Source of the DNA: Ruminococcus sp. | GTDB taxonomy: Bacteria; Bacillota; Clostridia; Oscillospirales; Ruminococcaceae | NCBI GenBank assembly: GCA_017542125.1 | Contig: JAFXXU010000012.1 | Coordinates: forward strand, 1 to 39,779 | Length of the DNA stretch: 39,779 nucleotides | Direction: 5' to 3' | Part shown: positions 7,636 through 15,839 of the stretch, one piece after another | How the letters are laid out: each line of letters begins with the position of its first letter | Numbering within the stretch: position 1 is the stretch's first letter | Program-made: the position numbers and the translations under genes | Notes under the pieces: model-generated | Database searches by the model: none | Seen by the model: the letters and a program-made list of their open reading frames with translations, nothing else | What the model was told of the DNA's origin: nothing

Positions 7636-9789
7636 CTATTTTTCCTCAAAGCAGGAAAGATACTTGCTTCTCAGCCATTTGCTGGGACGGGTGCCGAAAT
7701 CGGCATCCAGCCTGGCGGAGTATTCCTCATAGTATTTGCTGGCCTTATCGGGTTTTCCGAGAGATGAGCAGCAGACTAGGATATCGTGTACCAGCTGCTC
7801 GGAGTAGGGGTCGAGGCGGAGAGCGTTTTTCAGGAAAATCAGCTCACGCTCCAGCTTCCCGGAGGCGCGGTAATGCTCCGAGAGCATCACGCAGACCTTG
7901 ACATAGCAGCGGTCGTAATACTCCTTTTTCTCCCTGGCCCAGAGGCTGTCGATGCTGCCCAAGAACCTTCCCCAGTAATCCTCGGCGGCGCTCTCGCAGG
8001 CAAGCAGCGAGGTCAGGTCGCCGTCCTCGGAACATCTGCAGGCTCTGAGGATGTCGGCATCCGCCTCGCGGATCATATCCATATCAACGGTATAGCTGCG
8101 GTTCTTATAGCTTATGATATTCTCCAGCCCGTAGGCAGAAAGCTCCCGCCGCAGATTGTAGATCATATTGTGGAGCATAGCCACGGCGTTGGCGGGCATA
8201 TCCTCCGGCCAGAAGGCGTTCAGAAGCTCCTCCCGGCTGACGGTGCGCCCCTTGTTTTCCAGGAGGTAGGCTATGAGCTCCAAGCTCCGGCGGGTCTTGC
8301 ACTGTATCTCTCGCTGCTCGCTGCCTGCCAGCAGACGAAGCTCCCCGAAGCGGAACACCGAGAGCTGCTCGCTCACCGGCTGAGGCTGCGCCTCGCTCTC
8401 GGAGATAAGGCTCTCAAACAGCGCCTGCTCCTTCTGATAGAGGAAGGGCAGGGGCAGCCCCGCCTTATCAAGCTGCTCCGCGGCCTTTCTGACGTTGGCG
8501 GAGTAAAGCTCGGGGGAGGACTCATATTTCAGCAGACCCTTATAGAGCATCCTGTATGTGCCGAAGCGGTTCTCCTTGCCGAACATACTGTCAGCCAGGT
8601 TGTAGGCACGCTCCATTTTATCGTACTCGCCGCTGTAATAGTGATACTGCCCCAGGATCCCCAGCACCTCCGGGTCGGAGACGGTCTCGGGGCGCCCGAT
8701 GATCCGTCCGCAGTAGCCTATCAGCTCAAACTCGCAGTTTGAGAGCAGCTCACCGCCGCAGATCCGCAGAAAGCCCTCGGCGGCACGGGAGTCGCCGCTT
8801 TCCTCAAAGAGTGCGGCAGCCTCGGCAAAGCGCTTGCTCTTGATGAAATAGTCGGCTGCACGGCGCAGCAGATCGCTGCGGGTCTGCGAGGGCAGGAAGG
8901 ATGAGAGCACCCGCCTCATCACCTCGGGGCAGGGCTCATCGCCCTCCGATATGATACCCAGCCTTTGCAGCTCTGCGGTCTTTGCTCTGCCGTCGGGGAT
9001 GCGGAAGACCTCCTTTGAAAGGCCGGGATCCCCGGCGGGGATAAAGGCGGTCATCAGCAGAAACTCCCTCAGGTCGGGGGAAAGCTCCGAGAGGATATTC
9101 GCCTCAGCATACCGGGTCAGGCAGCTTCTGTCAGCAGCCTCGGAGGGCTCGCCCCCCAGACGGGCAAGCTCCGCCGCCGCTGCGCACCATCCCCCGGTGA
9201 AGCTGTGCAGCGTATTCACATATATATCCCCGGGCTGCTCCGAAAACGCCGAGGCAAGCTCCCCGGTCTCGCGGCGGGTGAACCGCAGCTCGTTTATGCC
9301 CATAAGCCCGGCGCTGCTGTCCATAACAAAGGGCAGCAGGAAATCGGGTATCCTCCTCGCAGCAAAGACCGCCCGGTAGTTCCCCTCTGCGGCTGCCCTT
9401 GCCAGCAGACCCAGCAGCGACGCTGCCCGGGGCTCTGTGATGAGCGAGGCATTGTCAAAGAGCAGCAGCCTGCCCCCCTCTGCGGAGAGGGCTTCGGCAG
9501 CCTTGCAAAGGGCTTCGTATCCCCCGTCCTCCTGGGCGATACGAGCCTCGGGCAGAGTCTCCGAGAGCAGAGCAATTATTCTTTCGCAGGAGTTGTCCTC
9601 CACCCCTGCGGAGATGCACACGCTGCTTTTATCCTCATCGGCAAGCTGGGCGAGAAAGGCTGTCTTGCCCCAGCCCGCGCACCCGACAATAAGGGTAAGA
9701 GGACGGGGCAGCTCCCTGCCCTCACGCTTCACGAAGGGCACGGGTCTTGGAAAGCTGTGCTTTATCTTGTCAAAAAATCCGTATGGCAT
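7636..9789 (-). CDS. SARP-like regulator: NTPase, helical repeats, winged helix and BTAD
   Basis: This 717-residue protein starts with a MalT/STAND-like NTPase (Walker A GCAGWGKT at residues 36-43, a LLLFDNAS Walker B-like strand near 100). A helical, TPR-like middle follows. From about residue 478 there is an OmpR-type winged helix (KTRRSLELIAYLLENKGRTVSREELLNAFWPE), then a bacterial transcriptional activator domain to the C-terminus (LKNALRLDPYSEQLVHDIL). It is therefore a transcription factor of the SARP/BTAD class, with the DNA-binding part at the C-terminal side rather than at the N-terminus as in classic SARPs. It is embedded in the CIS operon (two bases after the preceding stop) and most likely controls it. 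Its ligand is unknown. Confidence 0.88.
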   Translation of the reverse strand: MPYGFFDKIKHSFPRPVPFVKREGRELPRPLTLIVGCAGWGKTAFLAQLADEDKSSVCISAGVEDNSCERIIALLSETLPEARIAQEDGGYEALCKAAEALSAEGGRLLLFDNASLITEPRAASLLGLLARAAAEGNYRAVFAARRIPDFLLPFVMDSSAGLMGINELRFTRRETGELASAFSEQPGDIYVNTLHSFTGGWCAAAAELARLGGEPSEAADRSCLTRYAEANILSELSPDLREFLLMTAFIPAGDPGLSKEVFRIPDGRAKTAELQRLGIISEGDEPCPEVMRRVLSSFLPSQTRSDLLRRAADYFIKSKRFAEAAALFEESGDSRAAEGFLRICGGELLSNCEFELIGYCGRIIGRPETVSDPEVLGILGQYHYYSGEYDKMERAYNLADSMFGKENRFGTYRMLYKGLLKYESSPELYSANVRKAAEQLDKAGLPLPFLYQKEQALFESLISESEAQPQPVSEQLSVFRFGELRLLAGSEQREIQCKTRRSLELIAYLLENKGRTVSREELLNAFWPEDMPANAVAMLHNMIYNLRRELSAYGLENIISYKNRSYTVDMDMIREADADILRACRCSEDGDLTSLLACESAAEDYWGRFLGSIDSLWAREKKEYYDRCYVKVCVMLSEHYRASGKLERELIFLKNALRLDPYSEQLVHDILVCCSSLGKPDKASKYYEEYSARLDADFGTRPSKWLRSKYLSCFEEK

Positions 9790-9791
9790 AG

Positions 9792-11507
9792 TTATTTCTC
9801 ATATCCTAACATTTCGGCTACTTCCTCGGGAGTAGCATGGTCCCCGAGGCCGAGGGCAGTAAGCATTTTGTGTCTCAGATTATCCTCCGAGTTCAGGATG
9901 TTGTTCGCACGCTTGAGCGCCAGGCGGTTGAAGGCGGCATTGTAGATATCATCGGTGATATCGCTCCTGTCGTCGCTGAGATCCACATCGGCTCCCAGCC
10001 TCAGATAGGCTATCTTCTCGCAGACGGTGGGGGAGAGGCTCACGCCCGCAAGCTCCTGGATGCCGCCGGCTTCGGCAGAGATCTTTTTCTTCTTTTCGTC
10101 GATATAATCCTTCATGAATATATCTTTGCTTCTCTTGTTACTCTTCTTGTAATGGCTGTCGGCGATGGCATTGGCGGCCTTGCCGGCATACTTTGTGATA
10201 CCGCCCAGGATACCCAGTATACCGCTTGCATAGCCGCTCTCGCCGGGAGTTTTGCCTGCAAGGGCGCCTATCCCGCTGCCTAATCCCATAAGCGTTGAGC
10301 CCAGCCCGAAAACGCCTTTGAGCACAGCGTTGGTGCTTTCCTGTTTAGCTGTATTAGAGGCGAAATGCGACGCCATCCTCATAGAGTAGAACTTGGCTTT
10401 TTCTGAATCCCTGGCCTTTTTGTTCACATCGGTCCTGTTTCGTTTATAATCGCTTCTGGCCTGCTGATAGTCGCTTTGATCCTTGGCGACGAATTCATTA
10501 TTGCCGTTGTAATCATCCTGCATAGCCCCCAGGATATTCCGGTGATGAGCGGCATTGCTGCGGGAGGCGTGGATATCCACCAGACTGCCGAAAACATCTG
10601 TCACGCTGCTTGCGATCCCGAGGCCGCCGCTTGCGCCCGATGCCCCGGCCAGGCCGGAGATAGCCGAGCCTGTCTGAAACAGACCCGAGAGTGCACCGGT
10701 ACCCCCGATGACAGATTTGAAAAACGACTGCCTGGCCTTGTTTTGGTTATTGCCCCGCCTGTCCTTCTTGAATTTGGAAATGTTCGAGAACATATCCATA
10801 GCGCCGAGGCCGGTGCCTATCAGGCCGGAGAACAGCCCCATAGTATTTGACAGTTCATCGGCAGCATCCATCTGCTCATCAGAAGCGCCGGGGGCTTTGA
10901 TGGCGTTCTTATCGGCATGAGCGGCATTCACTATGCTCAGCGAGGCTGAACCAAAGCCCATTATATTTGAAGCGTGCTCTGCCAGTGTGGGCACGAACTC
11001 TCCCAGCTCATCCTCTTCCTTGGGAGTATCGTCCTCCTGCTGTTTATCCTTGGTATGCTTATATACCAGCTTGCGCCATACGATCTCCTTTTCCCTGTCC
11101 TTATCGTATTCGCTGCCCAGAGGGGCGTCCTTTATTCTCTGTGGCATCCGGGCAGGCTGAGCCGGAGCGGCAGACGCATCGGATGAGGTGCTCTTCCCTC
11201 CTGCGGCAGGGGCAGCGGGGGCGGAGTCCTTTACTGCCGTGGTAGACGTAGTGCCCACATAGGATGGAATTGCAGTATCCGAGGAGGCAGTGCTGCTCCT
11301 TGAAGAAGTACCGCCGGCCGGGGGAGACTCTTCCGCGTCTTTCTTTTTGGAGGCCAGCACATCTTCCTCATCATCATCGCCGGTCTCGTTTTTCTCCTCT
11401 GTTTCGCCTTCCGAGTCGGTATCGGGGTCTTCCTTTTCGGTCTCTTCCTCTTCCTCGTCGTAATCTTCATCGCCGAGGACAAGGCCCTTTGAGCTTCCGA
11501 TTCCCAT
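9792..11507 (-). CDS. CIS-locus paralog C: glycine-rich candidate cargo protein
   Basis: I do not recognise this 571-residue protein beyond its two neighbours, to which it is clearly related. Residues 1 to about 130 are low-complexity: a long run of Asp and Glu, then Ser, Ala and Pro. A basic helix with VWRKLVYKHTKDK follows, then two Gly/Ala/Ser-rich hydrophobic stretches (about 255-310 and 390-445) resembling glycine-zipper helices. The last 100 residues form a domain shared by all three paralogs, with NRLALKRANNILNSE and a terminal LTALGLGDHATPEEVAEML. No secretion signal is present. A cargo, membrane-active effector or lumen/tape-measure role is possible; context favours cargo. A good AAAGGAG site precedes the ATG. 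Confidence 0.88.
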   Translation of the reverse strand: MGIGSSKGLVLGDEDYDEEEEETEKEDPDTDSEGETEEKNETGDDDEEDVLASKKKDAEESPPAGGTSSRSSTASSDTAIPSYVGTTSTTAVKDSAPAAPAAGGKSTSSDASAAPAQPARMPQRIKDAPLGSEYDKDREKEIVWRKLVYKHTKDKQQEDDTPKEEDELGEFVPTLAEHASNIMGFGSASLSIVNAAHADKNAIKAPGASDEQMDAADELSNTMGLFSGLIGTGLGAMDMFSNISKFKKDRRGNNQNKARQSFFKSVIGGTGALSGLFQTGSAISGLAGASGASGGLGIASSVTDVFGSLVDIHASRSNAAHHRNILGAMQDDYNGNNEFVAKDQSDYQQARSDYKRNRTDVNKKARDSEKAKFYSMRMASHFASNTAKQESTNAVLKGVFGLGSTLMGLGSGIGALAGKTPGESGYASGILGILGGITKYAGKAANAIADSHYKKSNKRSKDIFMKDYIDEKKKKISAEAGGIQELAGVSLSPTVCEKIAYLRLGADVDLSDDRSDITDDIYNAAFNRLALKRANNILNSEDNLRHKMLTALGLGDHATPEEVAEMLGYEK

Positions 11508-11555
11508 AGTACTGTCTCCTTTCCTTAAGGATAGCCTCTGTTTCAGGGGGAGAGG

Positions 11556-13070
11556 TCATTCACCCGTTATTGCCTTTGCGATGTCTTCAACGGAAGCGCT
11601 GTCATCCAGGCCGAGAGCTCCGAGCATCTGTATCCTGGTGGCATCGGAGGCATTCTTGATATTCGCGGCTCTTTTCAGCGCCAGCAGCTTGAAGGCCTCC
11701 ATCTTATCCTTGTCTCCCAGCGTTTGATCCACGATGGGGATATCAAGGCCGAGCCTTGCGACAATGATGCGCTCCTTTTCGTTATCTGTGAGTGTGGCGC
11801 TGCCGAAATCGCCGCGCCGATCGGGAGCAACGCCCTGAAAGATATCTGCGGTACTCACGTTGAGATTTCCCATTTTTGTGATAAGATACTGATTGATGTA
11901 GTGCATCTTTGCGTTCTGGGTCTTTTCGGCGGCGTTCTTATCGGACTTGTATTCCGCAGCCATGCCCGAATATTTGAGCAGCGCACTGGTGGCGTTCAGG
12001 GCAAGGCTGAGGAAACCGCCGCCTTTTGACTTCGTAAAGCTTTCGCTTGCAAAAGCCTTTGAGAGCAAATTGGCTCCTGTGGCCAGCGATCTGGCGAAGC
12101 CGAAGCCTCCCTTGGTGATCTGATCGCCCTTTATCTTATTGAAGGTCTGCGCCATTTCCATACCGTATTTCTTGGCCTTGAGATCAGTCCTCTGCCGGAT
12201 CAGATCTCTTTTTGCTGCTCCGCTTGCTCTTTTGGCATTTGATGACAGAGTTCTTTCTTGAGCGGGGTCTGTTGATCTTAGCTCCCTGTTCCACGCTCCC
12301 GAGTCTTTGACTATGCGGTTATACTCCTTGTTCATACCGATACCGCCGAGCATAGACATAAAGCTGCTGCCGATATCGGCAACGGCTGTGGAGGCTCCGA
12401 AGATCCTTCCCCACATTTGCTGATCCTTGTTCTCCTTGGGATCCCCGAGAGATTTCAGACCCGTGGTCGTGATACCGAGCAGGCTGGTAGCTATTCCTCC
12501 GATACCTCCCCAGATGGAACGGTTGGCGGCCTTCTGCTTGTTCTGGTTTTTCATTTTTGCCATCTGACCGGTCCGCTTATTGAGCCTGAAAATATTGTTG
12601 AGCATAGCGACTCCCGAATTGACCATTGAACCGATGGCAAAGTCCTTATCGACTTCTTTATCCATCTCACCGCCCTGCCATACGGTATAATCCTTTACCA
12701 TAGACTCGGCTTCGACAGCTGCAGAACCCAATTTAGTAAGATGGTCTATCCCTGTGGAGATATAATCGCCCTTTGTTTTTTTCGGGTCTTCGGGAACGTC
12801 CTCGGTATCCGCCTTGCGCTTATTGCGGCGGTATCTGTTTACAAGGTTCTCCTTGAGCAGCCTCGCTCTCGCATCTGCAGCCAGGCTCCCGTCATCGTCT
12901 CTGTCCGATAGACGATCGGGCAGCAAGGCAGCACTGCCTGCGTCCCCGACGCCGCCGGAAACCCCATCCCCATCCGAGACGGTCGTGGTGGCTGTTTCAG
13001 CCGGTGAACCGGCAGGAACGATGACCCCCTCGCCTATGTTGCTATCTATCTCTTCATGATTATAGGACAC
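11556..13070 (-). CDS. CIS-locus paralog B: glycine-rich candidate cargo protein
   Basis: This 504-residue protein is the middle of three tandem paralogs. The start is GTG, with AAAGGAGGG six bases upstream. Residues 1-75 are low-complexity, rich in Gly, Asp, Ala and Val. The shared ARARLLKENLVNRYRRN motif follows (about 65-85), then helical and Gly-rich segments (IGGIATSLLGITTTGLKSLG; IGSSFMSMLGGIG). The conserved C-terminal domain runs from about 405 (LTDNEKERIIVARLGLDIPI, LALKRAANIKNAS, MLGALGLDDSASVEDIAKAI). There is no recognised enzyme motif, signal peptide or clear single membrane helix. Its immediate neighbours are the other two paralogs, with two chaperone-like genes just upstream of the trio, which fits a delivered protein; this is inference. 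Confidence 0.88.
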   Translation of the reverse strand: MSYNHEEIDSNIGEGVIVPAGSPAETATTTVSDGDGVSGGVGDAGSAALLPDRLSDRDDDGSLAADARARLLKENLVNRYRRNKRKADTEDVPEDPKKTKGDYISTGIDHLTKLGSAAVEAESMVKDYTVWQGGEMDKEVDKDFAIGSMVNSGVAMLNNIFRLNKRTGQMAKMKNQNKQKAANRSIWGGIGGIATSLLGITTTGLKSLGDPKENKDQQMWGRIFGASTAVADIGSSFMSMLGGIGMNKEYNRIVKDSGAWNRELRSTDPAQERTLSSNAKRASGAAKRDLIRQRTDLKAKKYGMEMAQTFNKIKGDQITKGGFGFARSLATGANLLSKAFASESFTKSKGGGFLSLALNATSALLKYSGMAAEYKSDKNAAEKTQNAKMHYINQYLITKMGNLNVSTADIFQGVAPDRRGDFGSATLTDNEKERIIVARLGLDIPIVDQTLGDKDKMEAFKLLALKRAANIKNASDATRIQMLGALGLDDSASVEDIAKAITGE

Positions 13071-13125
13071 TGCGTTCCCTCCTTTTAGTCAGTAAGGTAT
13101 ATCCGGTCTTTGCCGGTAAGACATA

Positions 13126-14796
13126 TCAGTCGCTGCCGCCCTCATTCTCCGGTGCGCCGGCATTCTGCTCAGGCGGCAAGTTGGGATCGATCATCGGGAC
13201 CTCTTGCTCCTGTTCCTGACCGCCCGCGTGAGGCAAAGCCTCTTGTTCCGGCGGCTGATCATGCTCGATGATCTCCGGACCGGCCTCATCTGGTCGAGGC
13301 GGTGGCGGCGCCAGGATCGGACGATGCGGAATCCCGCTCAGCGGCGACACAGCCGGAGGCAGCGGAGGAGGGATCTCGCCCGTCATAGCCGCTACGACTT
13401 CTTCTATAGTGGGATTGTCCTCCGGTTTAAGTTTAAGGGCTTTTAACAGCATATTTCTTTCGGTGGATTCCAGGATGTTCCTTGCACGCTTGCGCGCAAG
13501 CAGAAAGAAAGCCGCGTTCATTTCTTCTTCATTAAGATCAGAATCCGATATACTGATACCCATTCCAAGCCTTCCGATAAGGATCCTTTTTTTCTCGTTT
13601 ACCGTAAGCACTGCATCATTGCCTCCGTAAAGGGCTCGCTCTTCTTCGGTGGCAGACCCATACATCTGGTCTGCCGAGATACCCTCAAGGGTATTCATTT
13701 TCCTAGCTAAATAACTATTTACGGCTTCTGTTTTCTTCTCCTCAAATCTTTTCTTCTGATCTATTGCATTGCTTGCTTTTAAGGTAGCATCAGCGGTTTT
13801 TGCAACTGTGTTAATGGCTGAGAACGCTAAGCTTAACCCAAGCCCCCACTTTGATTTCAGGAAACTATCCTTTACGAGTACCTTCATCAGCGAATTGCTA
13901 AACGTGGATGCCGAACCGATCATCCCCAGGATCCCGCCGTATGTATTATCTGCCTTGATCCGGTTGAAAGCAGCTGCAGCTGACATAGCATATTTCCTGG
14001 CTTTTCTGTTTGTCTTTGCCTGTTTTTCCCTATTGCCTCTGGGCATACTGCTTTCTTCTATGCCATCCAAATCGGGTGCATCCTCAGCCATTAATTCTTT
14101 CGCTCTATCTGCAATACTATTATGAAATGTTCTTCTTCCTTTGTTGCCATAATACGTAGACAGATTTCCCAAAAAACCGACCGCAGAGCCTGCTGCGCCG
14201 ACCCAGTTTGCTTTATTCATCCCGTCTTTGTCATCAGGATCCCCGAAGCCCTTCATTCCGCTTGAGACGGATAAGAGCCCGTTAGAAAAAACAGAGGCGA
14301 TATTTCCCCAAAGCAGCTTTTTATCGGCGTCCTTTTTATCTCCATCCCTCTCGCGGCTGATCTTATTTCCCAGACTTATGGACTTGTATATACCGTTGAG
14401 CGCTGCCACCCCGGAATTTGCCATCGAGCCGATATTGACGCCCTTGTCGGCTTTCTTGTCATAGTCGCCGGTAAAAAAATTGTTGGCGTCCTTGATCACT
14501 CCTCCGGCTGAAAAGGCGACCCCTCCTAATGATGTAACTCCGTCAACAAATCCGGAAAGATGTGCCGTCCCCGACTTTGGGATCGGTCCGGGCGAATCCG
14601 GTTCCACTTCCTTGCCCCTATCATTGCGGAATCTGATCACAAGGTTTTCATGGAGAACTCGGGCTCTGCCTGCAGCATCAAAATCAGCAGCGTCGTTTCC
14701 TTCCTGACCGTTCCGCAGATCTGCCTGATCATGTCTGTTGTTTTGCCGGCCGGAATTCCCTGATCCGGAACGATTGCCAGATCTTAACCTTGGCAT
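13126..14796 (-). CDS. CIS-locus paralog A: glycine-rich candidate cargo with proline-rich tail
   Basis: This 556-residue protein is the first-transcribed of the three paralogs. It has a polar N-terminus rich in Arg, Gly and Asn, the shared motif ARVLHENLVIRFRND near residue 45, the Gly/Ser-rich helical core, and the shared C-terminal domain at about 375-470 (LTVNEKKRILIGRLGMGI, LLARKRARNILESTE, MLLKALKL). It then has an extra tail of some 80 residues rich in Pro, Gln and Glu that the others lack. Its DNA is visibly more AT-rich than the genes on both sides (for example 13741-13800 and 14101-14160), which hints at a different history or relaxed codon choice. Function unknown; delivered cargo is my leading guess. 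Confidence 0.88.
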   Translation of the reverse strand: MPRLRSGNRSGSGNSGRQNNRHDQADLRNGQEGNDAADFDAAGRARVLHENLVIRFRNDRGKEVEPDSPGPIPKSGTAHLSGFVDGVTSLGGVAFSAGGVIKDANNFFTGDYDKKADKGVNIGSMANSGVAALNGIYKSISLGNKISRERDGDKKDADKKLLWGNIASVFSNGLLSVSSGMKGFGDPDDKDGMNKANWVGAAGSAVGFLGNLSTYYGNKGRRTFHNSIADRAKELMAEDAPDLDGIEESSMPRGNREKQAKTNRKARKYAMSAAAAFNRIKADNTYGGILGMIGSASTFSNSLMKVLVKDSFLKSKWGLGLSLAFSAINTVAKTADATLKASNAIDQKKRFEEKKTEAVNSYLARKMNTLEGISADQMYGSATEEERALYGGNDAVLTVNEKKRILIGRLGMGISISDSDLNEEEMNAAFFLLARKRARNILESTERNMLLKALKLKPEDNPTIEEVVAAMTGEIPPPLPPAVSPLSGIPHRPILAPPPPRPDEAGPEIIEHDQPPEQEALPHAGGQEQEQEVPMIDPNLPPEQNAGAPENEGGSD

Positions 14797-14817
14797 AATT
14801 AGATACCCTCCCCTCTG

Positions 14818-15312
14818 TCAGTTATCGGTATATATCCCCTGCTCCTCCAACTGCTCGCAGGTGAGCTCTCCTTTCACAAGGGGAAGGAGCTGCTGCCGGG
14901 CATCGGCAGCCGACCCGCAAAGTGCGTCCAGGGAGGTGAAGAAGGAAGCGAGCGTATTGATCGCAGGCTGTTCCTCATCCAGGACAAAGGTATAGTTAAG
15001 AAACAGCGCTCCCTCGATAGCCGAGAAGCATCCCAGCCTCATAAACCTGTTGAGCCTGCCGGTCATTCTGGTGACATTCTCTGTCTGCTCCCTGTCAAGG
15101 CCGGAGAACACGGTGATGAGGATGCAAAGCTCCAGCGAATCATCGGAAAGATGTTCCTCGGTGACGGTGCAGTCCTCGGGGAGCTCTTCATTATCCTCGG
15201 GGAACTCGGCCACAAGAGCTGCCTTGCCCGCTATCTCGTCAGGATAGAACTCTATGCCGAGCTTCCGGGACTGCTCCGCGATAAGCTCCAGCAATGCGGT
15301 GTTTTCTTCCAT
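14818..15312 (-). CDS. Small acidic YbjN/type III chaperone-like protein
   Basis: The 164-residue product is acidic and without signal or membrane segments. The alternating strand and helix pattern, with NRFMRLGCFSAIEGALFLNYTFVLDEEQ in the centre, resembles the YbjN / type III secretion chaperone fold, where a helix pair flanks a five-strand sheet. It is similar in length and layout to the preceding gene, so the two are probably diverged duplicates. I chose ATG at 15312 because AGGAGG lies ten bases upstream; the ATG at 15321 is only one base from it and overlaps the previous stop. It lies directly before the three candidate cargo genes, so an inferred role is binding or loading of those proteins. 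Confidence 0.85.
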   Translation of the reverse strand: MEENTALLELIAEQSRKLGIEFYPDEIAGKAALVAEFPEDNEELPEDCTVTEEHLSDDSLELCILITVFSGLDREQTENVTRMTGRLNRFMRLGCFSAIEGALFLNYTFVLDEEQPAINTLASFFTSLDALCGSAADARQQLLPLVKGELTCEQLEEQGIYTDN

Positions 15313-15317
15313 AGCCG

Positions 15318-15824
15318 TCATTCCTCCTCTCCCAGTGCTTTGAGCACCGCCTCTGCGGTGAGCTCACCCTCAAGCAGGCGCTTTATCCAGATGCCTGCGT
15401 TTGCCACGGCATTCTCCATCAAGCCGATGCTTTTCAGGAGTATCCTTGCGGCGGCGGCAGTTTCGGCTGTCTCGTCCAGCAGGAAGCTGTGGTTGAAGAA
15501 GACCGTCCTCTCCTCCTCAAAGAGCACAAAGCCTCCCAAGGTGATGCGGGCATTCAGGGCGTTGATGACCGTCCCCAGCTCGCCGAAGCACTCCTGTGGG
15601 ATATCCTTGAAAGAGAATATCATCACCTGAAAGATGAACAGCCCCTCGGCATAGTCCTCTACCGAGACGGTATATGAGAGCTCGTCCTCCTCGCCGAAGG
15701 GAGACCCCGCCGTAAGCAGCAGCACCGCTCCGTCGTCGGTATCGGTGACGGCTGCCTCGTGTATGCCGTCGGCTGCCAGCTCCGCTATCGCTATCAGATA
15801 TTCCTTAGCGGCATTCTTTTCCAT
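15318..15824 (-). CDS. Small acidic YbjN/type III chaperone-like protein (second copy)
   Basis: This 168-residue acidic protein has the same plan as its downstream neighbour: an N-terminal helix, two strands around LSYTVSVEDYAEGLFIFQVMIFSF, a central helix with LGTVINALNARITLGGFVLFEE, a VFFNHSFLLDE strand, and a helical C-terminus ending in a short ELTAEAVLKAL segment. That order matches YbjN-like and type III chaperone-like domains; the assignment rests on pattern, not on strict motifs. GGAGGTG precedes the ATG. The gene lies between the second AAA+ ATPase (15-base gap) and the other chaperone-like gene. Two such proteins may act as a heterodimer or may each serve different cargo. Confidence 0.85.
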   Translation of the reverse strand: MEKNAAKEYLIAIAELAADGIHEAAVTDTDDGAVLLLTAGSPFGEEDELSYTVSVEDYAEGLFIFQVMIFSFKDIPQECFGELGTVINALNARITLGGFVLFEEERTVFFNHSFLLDETAETAAAARILLKSIGLMENAVANAGIWIKRLLEGELTAEAVLKALGEEE

Positions 15825-15839
15825 AAATGCACCTCCGCA

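Noticed and set aside
7786-8742. A 318-codon plus-strand frame opposite the SARP-like regulator.
   Set aside because: Leu- and Gly-rich low-information translation, opposite a gene with clear winged-helix and BTAD domains.
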